Of a stretch of 64,000 nt of DNA, positions 25,611 to 35,072 are shown one piece after another; positions within the stretch are counted from its first letter, which is position 1, and each line of letters opens with the position of its first letter. A program made the position numbers and the translations under genes. The notes under the pieces were generated by a model. The model did not search any database. It was not told the DNA's origin and saw only the letters and a list, made by a program, of their open reading frames with translations. The DNA lies in NCBI GenBank assembly GCA_040880465.1, contig JBBDIK010000005.1:62001-126000 (forward strand), in the 5' to 3' direction. This DNA is from JBBDIK01 sp040880465. GTDB taxonomy: Bacteria > Actinomycetota > UBA4738 > JBBDHU01.

Positions 25611-27290
25611 TCAGGTGCGCGATCGCGCGCGCAACAGGTCGAGTCCGCGAACCGCGACGTCGAGCTTGACGCGCGTCTCAGCGTCGTCCAGTTTCCTGCC
25701 GAGCAGTTTCTCGATGCGCGCGAGCCGGTGATAGAGCGAGCGGCGTTCGATGTGCAGGTCCCGCGCGCTGGGGGACTTGCGTCCGCCGTTCGCGAGGTAG
25801 ACGCGGAGCGTGGGCACCAGGGGTGACGAGCTCCGGGCGTCGTGGGTCAGCAGCGGCGCGAGTTCGGATTCGACGAACCGCGCGAGGGCGGGACCTTCGG
25901 AGAGTTGCGCCAGCAGGTGGTGGATGCCGAGGTCACTGAAGTGATGAACGCCGCCGCCGGTGCGGCCGCCGTAGAGGGCAGCTTCGCCCGCCTGCTGGAG
26001 TGATCGTCCGAGATCCGCGGGTCCCTCCGCGGCGCTGGCCCCCGCAACGGCCGCTATCCCGAAGCGATCCTCGATGCGCTGCAACGCTTCCGAGCCGATC
26101 CGGTCCAACGCCTCCCGGATGTCATCGTGACGGGCGCCGATCACCGCCAGCACCTGGTCGCCCTCGAGCGCGGCGAGACAGGCGGCTCCCTCGGTCGCTG
26201 CAGCGGCGCGCGTCTCCTCGAGGAGGTTCCAGCGGAGCTGCTGGCGCTCACGTTCGGCGGGCAAGGCATCGCGCGGTTGCACGGCAAGCGCACCCAGCGA
26301 GCGCCGGGACAGGTCGGTTCCGAGCGCCCGCGCCCGCTGCAGGATCTCGGCCGCCGAGCCGTACCGGTCCGCCGCGAGATCGGCGACGAACGCGCTCCCG
26401 GCCCGTTCGGCTCGGTTCGCAGCGTCGCGCTGGAGCAGGAGGGACAGCCCGATCGATGCCGCGGCCCGATCGAGTGCGAGCAGGTCGACCTCGTCCGATG
26501 GTTCCTCGATCTCGAGCAGGTGCAGCCGGCCCCATGCGCCGTCGCGCAGCGCGATGGGTACCCACGCGCACACGGGGTCGCCCTCCTCGATCCTCGCGCC
26601 GCCGACGCCGGCCCGGTCCTCGTGGCCGGTGCGCGAATGGGTCTCCCAGGTGGCCAGGACTTCGTCGACCGGCGTGTCGTGCGCCGTGAACTCGACGAGT
26701 TGGTGGGCGGCGTCCTCGAGGACAACCGGGTTGCGAGCGATGTCCGAGAGACGGCCGAGGATCGCGCGGATGCCCGCCTCGCGCATCACCAGTTCCGTGA
26801 AGTCGCGCCCGATCTCCTCGACGCGCGTGAGGAGCCGCACCTCGCGTTCCCGGGTCGCTTCGGCTTCCTTGAACTCCGTGATGTCGAACATGACGCCCTG
26901 CTCGATGACGACCCGGCCGTGTTCGTCCCGGACGGGTTTCGAGCGGTCCCGGATCCACACGATGCGCCCATCGGGACGGACCATGCGGTAGTCCCCGATA
27001 TCGGGGCCGCCCCGTTCGAGGAACCCCTCGTACTCGCGAAGGACACGATCGCGGTCGTCGGGGTGCAACATCGCGACCCACAGGTCGTCTTCCTCCTCGA
27101 CGTAGCGCTGAGGCGTGACGCCGAGGATCTGCTCGAGCTGGGGGCTGACGTACAGTGTTTCGTCTTCCTGCGGGAGGTCTAGGTAGACGATCGCCGGGAT
27201 GTGCTCGACCAAGGCTTGGTACCGCGCGGCCTCTTCCATGAGTTGCTGCTTGCGTTGCTCCAACGTCGGGTCGGAGGGTGCGGCGCTCAC
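25611..27290 (-). CDS. PAS-domain PucR-family transcriptional regulator (copy 2)
   Basis: A 559-residue paralogue of the neighbouring gene: PAS/PAC at residues of about 20-145 (YVSPQLEQILGVTPQRY, LHPDDRDRVLREYE, GVMFDITEFKEAE), a middle signal domain, and the PucR helix-turn-helix at the C-terminus (VPTLRVYLANGGRKSPSA, RRSLYHRLARIEKLLG). The GTG at 27290 is taken as start; the ribosome site is weak, and the ATG of MEEAARYQAL a few codons on is an alternative. The MFS gene ends 37 bases upstream. The two regulators likely control the neighbouring transporter or amine genes (inference). Confidence 0.85.
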   Translation of the reverse strand: MSAAPSDPTLEQRKQQLMEEAARYQALVEHIPAIVYLDLPQEDETLYVSPQLEQILGVTPQRYVEEEDDLWVAMLHPDDRDRVLREYEGFLERGGPDIGDYRMVRPDGRIVWIRDRSKPVRDEHGRVVIEQGVMFDITEFKEAEATREREVRLLTRVEEIGRDFTELVMREAGIRAILGRLSDIARNPVVLEDAAHQLVEFTAHDTPVDEVLATWETHSRTGHEDRAGVGGARIEEGDPVCAWVPIALRDGAWGRLHLLEIEEPSDEVDLLALDRAAASIGLSLLLQRDAANRAERAGSAFVADLAADRYGSAAEILQRARALGTDLSRRSLGALAVQPRDALPAERERQQLRWNLLEETRAAAATEGAACLAALEGDQVLAVIGARHDDIREALDRIGSEALQRIEDRFGIAAVAGASAAEGPADLGRSLQQAGEAALYGGRTGGGVHHFSDLGIHHLLAQLSEGPALARFVESELAPLLTHDARSSSPLVPTLRVYLANGGRKSPSARDLHIERRSLYHRLARIEKLLGRKLDDAETRVKLDVAVRGLDLLRARSRT

Positions 27291-27327
27291 CGCGCGTCGC
27301 CTCGGAACGGGTGCGGTGCAGCGGTCA

Positions 27328-28500
27328 TCAGAGCACCGCCTCCCGCCGTTTCCGGGTGAGTAGTCCGCCGATCAGGACCCCCAGCGTCGCCGCGGTGATC
27401 ACGAACATCGTGATGCGGAAACTCCCCGTCGCGTCGGCGAGCCATCCCATGAACGGCGGCCCGACGACGAACCCGGCGTATCCCACGGTCGTGACGGCCG
27501 CGATCGCGAGTCCGGCGTTCCCGCCTTCCACCGAGCCGAATGCAGCCGGCGCAGCCGCGGAGAGGGAGAAGCCGAGGACGAGGTACGCACAGGCGGCGAC
27601 CGTCGTGTTGGGCGCGGTCGCAGCGACGGCACCGGCCAGGACCGCTCCGAGACCCGACGCGATCACGGTCGCCCGGTACCCGAAGCCGAACAGGATCTTG
27701 GCCGCGAGCGCGCGACCGGCCGAGGTGGCGAACGCGAACGCGGCGAACCCGATCGCCGCGGTCATGACCGATGCACCGAGGGTCTTGCGGAGATAGACCC
27801 CCGACCAGACGTCCATCGATCCTTCGACGAAGAACGCGCTTCCGACGATCAGCGCCGGAACGAGCAGCCACGGCCACTTCCGGAACGCGGTCAGCGAGAC
27901 CTTGGTCTCCGACCGCTCGCGCGCCGGGACCGAGCGAAGCGATCTCGACGTCACGATGACGGCCGCGACCAAAACCTGGAGGGTGAATGAAAGGATGAGT
28001 GCGGTCCGGAACGAGGCACCGGCGGTCAGGATCACGCCCGTGGCCAGCGCGCCGACCCCCGCACCGATGCTGTAGGACATGTGCACCCATTGCAGCACCG
28101 CCCGCCCGGAGCGCACCTCGCGTTCGTAGCCGACGGCGTTCACCAGAACGTCGACCATCCCCGTCCCCAGGCCGATCATCAGGAACGCCAGGGGGAGCAG
28201 GGTCGGTGAGAGTGTCGCGAGCAGGAGCGCGCCCGATCCGTGCAACGCCAGCGATACGGGGATCGTGATGTGGCGGGCCAGGTGTTCCAGCCGGGGAGCG
28301 ACGACCGTCATCGTGACGATGCCGGTGATGCTCGTGAAGCTCAGGTATAGGCCCAGGCGGCCAGAGGAGAGGTCGTTCGCTGCCTGGAGGTTCGCCAGGA
28401 GGACCGCGATGCTGCCCCAGAACCAGCCGAAGACCACGTAGGTGGCGGCGAGCGGTGTGATGCCACGTTCCGTGTCACGGATCGCGGTGACCTCTCCCAC
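27328..28500 (-). CDS. major facilitator superfamily transporter
   Basis: A 390-residue integral membrane protein with about twelve hydrophobic segments, such as YVVFGWFWGSIAVLLANL, LLPLAFLMIGLGTGMVDVLVNAV and FVVGPPFMGWLADAT, the last being an MFS loop motif. The AlphaFold-type layout cannot be checked here, but the pattern fits FucP/YbjJ-like MFS proteins. The substrate is unknown. The start is a GTG at 28500 with a perfect AGGAGG five bases upstream. It is divergent from the enoyl-CoA hydratase gene and lies just before the PucR pair on the same strand. Confidence 0.82.
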   Translation of the reverse strand: MGEVTAIRDTERGITPLAATYVVFGWFWGSIAVLLANLQAANDLSSGRLGLYLSFTSITGIVTMTVVAPRLEHLARHITIPVSLALHGSGALLLATLSPTLLPLAFLMIGLGTGMVDVLVNAVGYEREVRSGRAVLQWVHMSYSIGAGVGALATGVILTAGASFRTALILSFTLQVLVAAVIVTSRSLRSVPARERSETKVSLTAFRKWPWLLVPALIVGSAFFVEGSMDVWSGVYLRKTLGASVMTAAIGFAAFAFATSAGRALAAKILFGFGYRATVIASGLGAVLAGAVAATAPNTTVAACAYLVLGFSLSAAAPAAFGSVEGGNAGLAIAAVTTVGYAGFVVGPPFMGWLADATGSFRITMFVITAATLGVLIGGLLTRKRREAVL

Positions 28501-28569
28501 GCTGCCCTCCTGGGCCGTTCCGCACCTTGTGTATCATGCCGCGCGTCGACCCGACCTCCGAGGCTGCCC

Positions 28570-29388
28570 ATGAGTGAACCCATCCTGCTCGTCGAGAACA
28601 TCGGTCCCGTCCGTCGCCTGACGATGAACCGGCCGGACAAGCTGAACTCCCTCAACCACGATCTGCTCGTCCGGCTCGAGGAGGCTATCGAGGAGGCTGG
28701 GAGTGACGATTCCGTCAGCGTCATCATCCTGGCTGCCGCGGGGCGCGCGTTCTGCGCCGGCTACGACCTCGAGGAGGACGCCGAGGGAGGGGAGCTCGAT
28801 GAGCACGCTTGGCGGGACGAGCTCCAGGAGGCCAGTGATCGCATGTTCGCGCAGCTCACGAACGCCAAGCCAACGATCGCGCAGGTGCAGTCCTACTGCC
28901 TCGCCGGGGGGACCGACCTCATGCTCGCCTGCGACCTCTGCGTCTGTTCGGACGACGCGAAGTTCGGCTACGTCGATATCCGGTTCGGCTCGGGCGTCGT
29001 CACGATGCTGCTCCCGTGGGTGGTCGGTGTTCGCAAGGCGAAGGAACTGCTCTTCACCGGGGAAGACCGGATCCCTGCAGACGACGCGTTGCGGATGGGG
29101 CTCGTGAACCGCGTTGTGCCGGCCGACGAGCTGGCCGATGCGACGCTGGAGCTGGCCGAGTCGATCGCAAGGAACGAGCCGTTCGTCGTGCAAGCCACCA
29201 AACGCGCGATCCACTCCGTGTGGGAGGGCCAGGGGATCAAGGCCGCGCTCGACGCGAACGTCGATATCGACGTCGAGATCGAGACCGCGAACCTCCCGGC
29301 CCGTGACGAGTTCCGCAAGATCACGAACGAACAGGGGCTCAAGGCCGCGATCGCCTGGCGTGACGCGCGGTTCCGCGGCGAGGCATAA
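28570..29388 (+). CDS. enoyl-CoA hydratase/isomerase family protein
   Basis: A 272-residue crotonase-fold protein. It has the opening PVRRLTMNRPDKLNSL, the oxyanion-hole strand GRAFCAGYDLEED, and the second oxyanion block YCLAGGTDLMLACDLCV. The residues where classic hydratases carry two catalytic Glu are not both obvious (GSGVVTMLLPWVVG), so the reaction may differ: hydration, isomerisation or hydrolysis of a CoA thioester. It starts at ATG 28570 and is followed three bases after its stop by the CoA ligase gene, an arrangement that suggests they act on the same acid. A crotonobetaine-type role is possible but unproven. Confidence 0.82.
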   Translation: MSEPILLVENIGPVRRLTMNRPDKLNSLNHDLLVRLEEAIEEAGSDDSVSVIILAAAGRAFCAGYDLEEDAEGGELDEHAWRDELQEASDRMFAQLTNAKPTIAQVQSYCLAGGTDLMLACDLCVCSDDAKFGYVDIRFGSGVVTMLLPWVVGVRKAKELLFTGEDRIPADDALRMGLVNRVVPADELADATLELAESIARNEPFVVQATKRAIHSVWEGQGIKAALDANVDIDVEIETANLPARDEFRKITNEQGLKAAIAWRDARFRGEA

Positions 29389-29391
29389 CCG

Positions 29392-31500
29392 GTGAACCCG
29401 GCTTCGTTGCGCCCGCTGCTCGCGCCGCGGTCGATCGCCATCGTCGGTGCATCCGAATCACCCGACTCGTGGGCGCCGGAGATCTACTCGAGCCTCCAGC
29501 ATCTGGGATTCGCCGGCACGATCTACCCCATCAACCCGAAGTACGACGAGGTGTGGGGCCACCCGTGCGTCGCCTCGCCGTCGGACCTGCCCAAGGGTGT
29601 GGATCTGGCGATCATGGTGGTGCCGGCGCGGGTCGCCGTCGCACTCACGGAAGAGGCTGCGGTCGCCGGCGTGCGGAGCGTGATGGTCGTGTCCAGCGGC
29701 TTCGCCGAGACGGGGGACGAGGGTCGCGAACTTCAAGACCGGCTTGCGGAGATCGCGCGTGCCCGTCGCCTTCCCGTCCTGGGACCGAACGTCGAGGGGT
29801 TCGTGAACTACGTCGATCGCGTCGCGGCCTACGGAACGACCCCGCCGCCCGAACCGGTGGCCGGCGACATCTCGGTGATCTCCCAGAGCGGAACCGTCGC
29901 GTGGACGATGAACCAGATCGCCTCGGACCGAGGCACCGGCTTGCGGATCATCCTCGGCGTCGGGAACGAGGCCGTCATCGGGCTCGGCGACATGTTCGAG
30001 TGGGCTGCGCAGGATCCGAAGACGGAAGTGGTCTGCACCTACATCGAAACGATGCGCGATGTCGACGGCATCGGCAGGGGGCTACGTGCCCTTCGCGACG
30101 CGCGCAAGCCGATCCTGGTGTGCGCTCCGGCCGGCACGAGCGAAGCTGCTCGGCGTTCCATCGTCGCGCACACCGGCGCACTCGCCGGGAACACCGCGCT
30201 GCGTGACGCCTGGCTCCGGGGGCTCGGGGCGACCCTGGCCGAGGACCCGGTGGAGATGCACGAGGCCGCTGTGCTGCTGTCCCACCACCGAAAGCTCCGC
30301 GCGACCGGCGTGACGGCAGCACTGCAGTCCGGCGGTGCGTGCACGCTGTTCGCGGAGGCCGCCGATGAAGCGGGGCTGGAGTTGCCCGAGTTCCGGAAGA
30401 CGACCGAGACGAAGCTCCGCAAGGTCCTGCCCAGCTTCGCGAACCTGAACAACCCGCTCGACGTGACCGGCCAGGCAGCCGTTGAGACGGATATGTACGA
30501 AGGGGCCCTTGAAGCCCTTGCGTCGGATCCCAACATCGGGTTCGTAGCCTTCGACGCCTTCCCCCCGCGCGGCGACGCGTTGGAGAACGCCGTCTGGGCT
30601 GATCCGGTGCTGGCGAAAGCCCGTGCGCTAGAGAAGGAAACGGGTGTCGTGTTCGCCTCGGTTGCCATGAGTGCGTTGTCGTATTCGCAGACCGCAAGGG
30701 ATTTCGTGGACCGGGCGCGGTTGCCGTTCCTGCAAGGGCACCGGGCGGCGGCCGGCGCCATCCGGGCACTCGTCGACCTGCAGTCGTCGAAGGACCGGCT
30801 CGTCAAAGACCTTCCGCCGCATGGCAACCGCGCGAAGGCCCTGCGCGTTCTCAAAGGCCTTGTCGGCCCGGTCGACGAGACCACGGGAGCCAAGGTCCTC
30901 GAGTACTACGGCGTGCGGAGGCCGAAGGAAGCGACGGTCCGCACGCCGGGAGCCGCCGCCGCCGCCTTTCGGAAGGTCGGCGGTTCGGTGGCGGTGAAGG
31001 TTCTTGCACCGGAACTCCCGCACAAGGCGAAGCTCGGTGGAGTCCTGCTGGGGCTGGCGACCCCTGCGGACGTCGAGGCTGCGGCGGGCGAGGTGCTCGC
31101 CGCCGCGAAGCGAGCCGGTGCCCGGTCGCCGCGGGTCCTGGTCCAGCGGATGGTGGCCGGTCACGAGATCCTCGTCGGCGCCGTCATCGACGAACGCTTC
31201 GGCGCCGCCGTCACGATGCGCCCCGGTGGCGCGCTCGCCGAGGCCGGCGATGCCGCGTTCGTGGCGGCACCGTTGACGCGGAAGCAGGCCCGGGCCTTCG
31301 TCGACGAGCAGGCGGATCGGTGCGGGCTCGACGAACGACACCACCACCTTGGCTCCCTCGCCCAGGCCGTCGAGGGCATCGCGCGCGCGGCACACGACTT
31401 GCGGCACCGCCTCGCCTCGCTCGAGGCGAACCCGTTGCTCGTCGGCCCGAAGGCCGCCATCGCCGTCGACGCGCTCGCCGAAGCGCGCAGCGCCCCTTAG
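29392..31500 (+). CDS. acetate-CoA ligase family protein, ADP-forming, alpha-beta fusion (copy 1)
   Basis: A 702-residue fused NDP-forming acyl-CoA synthetase. Order: CoA-binding Rossmann domain (SIAIVGASESPDSW, TIYPINPKYDEVWG), a succinyl-CoA-ligase-like domain with SQSGTVAWTMNQ and the histidine segment AHTGALAGN, then a C-terminal ATP-grasp half (VAVKVLAPELPHKAKLGGV, VGAVIDERFG). It makes an acyl-CoA with release of ADP and phosphate, or runs in reverse to make ATP. The start is a GTG at 29392. It sits between enoyl-CoA hydratase and a transporter gene, with an acyl-CoA dehydrogenase just beyond. The acyl substrate is not known. Confidence 0.88.
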   Translation: MNPASLRPLLAPRSIAIVGASESPDSWAPEIYSSLQHLGFAGTIYPINPKYDEVWGHPCVASPSDLPKGVDLAIMVVPARVAVALTEEAAVAGVRSVMVVSSGFAETGDEGRELQDRLAEIARARRLPVLGPNVEGFVNYVDRVAAYGTTPPPEPVAGDISVISQSGTVAWTMNQIASDRGTGLRIILGVGNEAVIGLGDMFEWAAQDPKTEVVCTYIETMRDVDGIGRGLRALRDARKPILVCAPAGTSEAARRSIVAHTGALAGNTALRDAWLRGLGATLAEDPVEMHEAAVLLSHHRKLRATGVTAALQSGGACTLFAEAADEAGLELPEFRKTTETKLRKVLPSFANLNNPLDVTGQAAVETDMYEGALEALASDPNIGFVAFDAFPPRGDALENAVWADPVLAKARALEKETGVVFASVAMSALSYSQTARDFVDRARLPFLQGHRAAAGAIRALVDLQSSKDRLVKDLPPHGNRAKALRVLKGLVGPVDETTGAKVLEYYGVRRPKEATVRTPGAAAAAFRKVGGSVAVKVLAPELPHKAKLGGVLLGLATPADVEAAAGEVLAAAKRAGARSPRVLVQRMVAGHEILVGAVIDERFGAAVTMRPGGALAEAGDAAFVAAPLTRKQARAFVDEQADRCGLDERHHHLGSLAQAVEGIARAAHDLRHRLASLEANPLLVGPKAAIAVDALAEARSAP

Positions 31501-31509
31501 GAGCCGGCG

Positions 31510-32367
31510 ATGATCTACGGCCTCGGTGCGGCGCTGGGCTGGGGCCTGGCCGACGTCACCGCTGCGGTCTCGGGCCGCCGGATCGGCAGTCTCCGAACCG
31601 TCGTCATCGCCCAGCTCGCCAGTCTCGTCGTCCTGGGGGTAGTGGTTGCGATCTTCCGGCCGCCGATGGGGGCGAGCTCGACACAGATCGCCATCTTGCT
31701 GGTTGGCGGGGTCCTCGGCGCGGGTGCCTACCTTTCCCTCTACAAGGGACTCGCCCTGGGTCCGGTCGCCCTCGTTTCGCCGATCGTCGCCGCCTACGCT
31801 GCGATCACCATCGTGCTGGCCGTCGTGTTCCTGCACGAACGTCTCACTGGACTCGCGCTCCTCGGGACGGTGCTGGCGCTCGTCGGGGTGGTCCTCACGG
31901 CCACGGATCCGCGGGCGCTTCGACGGGGCGGCAGTCTCCTGGGTGGCGGCGGGATCCCGTGGGGCATCTCGGCGATGCTCCTGTTCGGTGTGGCCACGTT
32001 CGTGCTCGGTCGCGTTTCCCAGGACATCGGATGGGCTGCACCGACGGTCTACTCGCGCATCGGAGACGTCGCGGTCATCGTCCTGGTGGGTGTGGTGCTC
32101 CGGCGGCGCATGCGCGGCCGGCGGCTCGGTGCTCAGGACCTGACCCTTGCCTTCTTCGTCGGGATGACCGACATCCTGGGGGTCATCTCGTACGCGCGCG
32201 GCGCCGAGCTCGGCTACATCTCGATCGTGACGGCGGCCTCGGTCGCGTTCATCGTGATTCCGGTCGTCGCGGGGTTCGTGATGTTCCGGGAACGGCCGGC
32301 GCCCTCACAGATCGCCGGGATCGTAGTCGTCGCCGGCGGGCTGGTCGCGCTCGGGATGGGCTCGTAG
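31510..32367 (+). CDS. DMT superfamily (EamA-type) transporter
   Basis: A 285-residue membrane protein with about ten hydrophobic helices arranged as two EamA repeats. The first covers residues 1-140 (VALVSPIVAAYAAITIVLAVVFLHERLTGLALLG, here the repeat-ending signature) and the second 150-285 (ending VVAGFVMFRERPAPSQIAGIVVVAGG). EamA proteins export or import amino acids, amines or metabolites. It follows the CoA ligase by nine bases and is likely co-transcribed. Direction and substrate are unknown. Confidence 0.82.
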   Translation: MIYGLGAALGWGLADVTAAVSGRRIGSLRTVVIAQLASLVVLGVVVAIFRPPMGASSTQIAILLVGGVLGAGAYLSLYKGLALGPVALVSPIVAAYAAITIVLAVVFLHERLTGLALLGTVLALVGVVLTATDPRALRRGGSLLGGGGIPWGISAMLLFGVATFVLGRVSQDIGWAAPTVYSRIGDVAVIVLVGVVLRRRMRGRRLGAQDLTLAFFVGMTDILGVISYARGAELGYISIVTAASVAFIVIPVVAGFVMFRERPAPSQIAGIVVVAGGLVALGMGS

Positions 32368-32498
32368 GTGGACCGTCGGTTGTCTGGGGGCTCTCGTCGC
32401 CCACTGTGGGTGACCCCCGGTCAGGGGGATGCGCAGCCCCGGCCGTCGCGATATCCTGACCCGCGCATCAGCGCCGCGTCCGAGGAAGAGCTGCCCGC

Positions 32499-33671
32499 AT
32501 GAACTACCCGATGTCCGACGAAGACCGCGCGATCCAGGCCCAAGCGCGCGCCTTCATCGACGAGATCATCCCGTACGAGGTCGAGGCGGAGTACAACGGC
32601 GGCGACGTCGATCCCCACCTGGTCGGGACCTGGACCCGCAAGGCCCACGACCTCGGCCTGTATGCGATGAACATGCCGAAGGACCTCGGCGGTTCCGGGA
32701 TGACCATGTTCCAGCAGACCCTTGTCTCCGAGCAACTCGGCCGCGTCACCAACGCGTTGGGGTGGGTCGTCCACACTCCCGCGGCGTGGCTGCCCGCTGT
32801 CGCCACCGACCACCAGATCGAGGCGTACCTGAAGCCGACCATCCGGGGTGAGCGCCATGAGTGCTACGCGATCACCGAGGAGGGAGCCGGGTCGGATGTC
32901 GATGCGATCACCGCCACCGCTCGCCGGGACGGGGATGACTACGTCCTCGATGGCGAGAAATGGCACGTGACCAGCTTCAACACGGCCGACCACATCTTCT
33001 TCCAGGCCAAGCTCGCCGGAGGCGAACACGAGGGCGAGCACGCGATGTTCATCGTCGACCGGGACACCCCCGGCATAGAGGTCGTGCGAACGCCTGCCTA
33101 CACGCATACATACTCAGAACACCACCCGATCGTCCGGTTCGCCGGCGTACGGGTGCCGGCTGAGAACCTCGTCGGGGCTGAGGGCGACGGGATGGACTTC
33201 ACCTACGAGTGGTTCCGGTACGAGCGGCAGATGATCGCGGCCCGGTGCTGCGGGGCCGCCGAGCGCTTGATCGAGGAGGCGACGTCCTTCGCTCAGGAAC
33301 GGGTCCAGTTCGGCGAGCCGATCGCCCGGTTCCAGGCGATCCAGTTCATGCTGGCGGACTCGTTGACGGAACTGTGGGCGGCCCGACTGATGACCTACGA
33401 GCTCGCCAAGGGCATCGACCGGGGGGTCGACGTCAAGGTGCAGCATGCGCAGTGCTCCATGGCCAAGCTCTACGCCTCGGAGATGGCGGGAAGGGTCGCG
33501 GATCGGGCGGTTCAGATCTTCGGGGGACGCGGGTACATGCGGGAGAACGTGGCCGAGCGGTTCTGGCGCGAGGTGCGGGTGGACCGGATCTGGGAAGGCA
33601 CCTCGGAGGTCCAACGGGTTATCATTGCGAGCCAGCTCTACAAGCGTGGGCTGGCTCCTCTGATCGGATAG
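32499..33671 (+). CDS. acyl-CoA dehydrogenase (copy 1)
   Basis: A 390-residue flavoprotein of the acyl-CoA dehydrogenase family. It has the FAD contact block YAITEEGAGSDVDAI, the second block WHVTSFNTADHIFF, the QFGEPIARFQAIQFMLAD helix, and the C-terminal GGRGYMRENVAERFWREVRVDRIWEGTSEVQR, which holds the catalytic-type Glu in WEGT. It makes a trans-2-enoyl-CoA, passing electrons to electron-transfer flavoprotein. A ribosome site GAGGAAGAG precedes the ATG. It stands between the CoA ligase/transporter genes and an aminotransferase gene. A relative lies at 50.3 kb on the opposite strand. Confidence 0.9.
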   Translation: MNYPMSDEDRAIQAQARAFIDEIIPYEVEAEYNGGDVDPHLVGTWTRKAHDLGLYAMNMPKDLGGSGMTMFQQTLVSEQLGRVTNALGWVVHTPAAWLPAVATDHQIEAYLKPTIRGERHECYAITEEGAGSDVDAITATARRDGDDYVLDGEKWHVTSFNTADHIFFQAKLAGGEHEGEHAMFIVDRDTPGIEVVRTPAYTHTYSEHHPIVRFAGVRVPAENLVGAEGDGMDFTYEWFRYERQMIAARCCGAAERLIEEATSFAQERVQFGEPIARFQAIQFMLADSLTELWAARLMTYELAKGIDRGVDVKVQHAQCSMAKLYASEMAGRVADRAVQIFGGRGYMRENVAERFWREVRVDRIWEGTSEVQRVIIASQLYKRGLAPLIG

Positions 33672-33691
33672 CAGACAGGACGTGATACCTG

Positions 33692-35068
33692 ATGGGAACG
33701 ACGGCAACCGACACGTTCGCCGGGCGCCTGGACCAGATCATCGAAGAGGAGAGCGAGGCGTTCCTCAAGCGCCAACCGGTCTCCACGCAGCTCTGGGAGA
33801 CCGCTAAGAAGCACCTGGTCTCCGGGGTCACGTCCAGTTGGCAAGGCTCCGACCCGCAACCGATCTGGATCAAGGAGGGCCGGGGTTCCCATCTCTTCGA
33901 TGAGGATGGTCTCGAGTTCGTGGATCTGCACGGCGGCTATGGCGCCGGCGCCGCGGGTCACGGTCATCCCGCCATCGTGGCGGCCGTCCAGGATCGGGTG
34001 ACGCGCGGCACGCACTTCGCCTCCCCGGTGGTAGACGCCATCGATGTCTCCACCGAACTGGCGAACCGCTTCGGGATCCCGTTGTGGCGGTTCGGCCAGT
34101 CGGGCACCGAGGCGACCATGGACGCCATCCACCTGATGCGCGCGGTCACCGGCCGCCCGTACTTCATCAAGGTCGAGGGTTCGTACCACGGGCATCACGA
34201 CTCGGTGCAGGTGAGCGTGTACGAGGACGACCTCGAGAAGCTCGGAGATCCGGACCTTCCGACCAGCAACCACGAGGAAGGCGGGATCCCGGACGCCGTC
34301 CTGGACCTGTGCAAAGTGGTGCCGTACAACAACATCGAGTCGGTTCGGAAGCGCCTGGAGCAGTTCCCCGGTCAGATCGCCGGCATGATCATCGAACCCG
34401 TGATGATGAACATCGGGATCATCTTCCCCGACGACGACTACCTCGCGCAGCTCAAGGAGCTGCTCCACGAACACGGGGCGCTCCTGACCTTCGACGAGGT
34501 CAAGACCGGCTTCGCGACGCGCCCGGGTGGGATGACCGAGTACTACGGCGTGACGCCGGATCTCATCACCCTCGCGAAGTCGCTCGGAGGTGGCGTGGCG
34601 GTCAGCGCCATCGGCGGTGTCGAAGAGGTCATCGGCAAGATCGATACAGGCGTCTATGAGCAGTGCGGGACCTTCAACGGCAACCCGCTCGCGATGGCCG
34701 CAGCGAAGGCGACCTTGACGCAGGTCTTGACCCCGGAGGCCTACGCGCACGTGGAGACGTTGCGGCAGAACATGGTCGGGCAGATCGAGGCGATCATCGA
34801 GGAGTACGAGCTGCCGGCCTACGTGGAGTCCATCGGGTTCAAGGGGTGCGTGGTCTTCAAGGAGCAGAAGAACCGGAACTACCGGGACTTCCTGGAGTGG
34901 GACAACCGGTTCAGCGCCGCCCACTGGTTCTACCAACACAAGGGGGGCGTCATGCTCCCGAACGGAGGCAAGGTCGAACAGTGGATGCTCTCCGTTCAGC
35001 ACACGCAGGATGATGTTCAGACGTTCGTCGACAATTTCGCGGCGTATGCCAAGGCACTGAGGAGCTGA
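33692..35068 (+). CDS. class-III pyridoxal-phosphate aminotransferase
   Basis: A 458-residue class-III aminotransferase related to glutamate-1-semialdehyde aminomutase and to polyamine or omega-amino-acid transaminases. The cofactor lysine is Lys296 in ITLAKSLGGG and the ring-binding Asp is Asp268 in LTFDEVKTGF; SGTEATMDAI and GSYHGHHDS bind phosphate and substrate. It removes or transfers an amino group, probably a terminal one, using pyruvate or 2-oxoglutarate. It lies four bases before the polyamine ATPase gene, so an imported amine is the natural substrate guess (inference). A hemL role is less likely since no tetrapyrrole gene is near. Confidence 0.85.
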   Translation: MGTTATDTFAGRLDQIIEEESEAFLKRQPVSTQLWETAKKHLVSGVTSSWQGSDPQPIWIKEGRGSHLFDEDGLEFVDLHGGYGAGAAGHGHPAIVAAVQDRVTRGTHFASPVVDAIDVSTELANRFGIPLWRFGQSGTEATMDAIHLMRAVTGRPYFIKVEGSYHGHHDSVQVSVYEDDLEKLGDPDLPTSNHEEGGIPDAVLDLCKVVPYNNIESVRKRLEQFPGQIAGMIIEPVMMNIGIIFPDDDYLAQLKELLHEHGALLTFDEVKTGFATRPGGMTEYYGVTPDLITLAKSLGGGVAVSAIGGVEEVIGKIDTGVYEQCGTFNGNPLAMAAAKATLTQVLTPEAYAHVETLRQNMVGQIEAIIEEYELPAYVESIGFKGCVVFKEQKNRNYRDFLEWDNRFSAAHWFYQHKGGVMLPNGGKVEQWMLSVQHTQDDVQTFVDNFAAYAKALRS

Positions 35069-35072
35069 GTAG

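Noticed and set aside
33692..35068. Assignment of the aminotransferase as hemL
   Set aside because: It has class-III motifs shared by many transaminases, and its place beside potA with no tetrapyrrole genes argues for amine metabolism.
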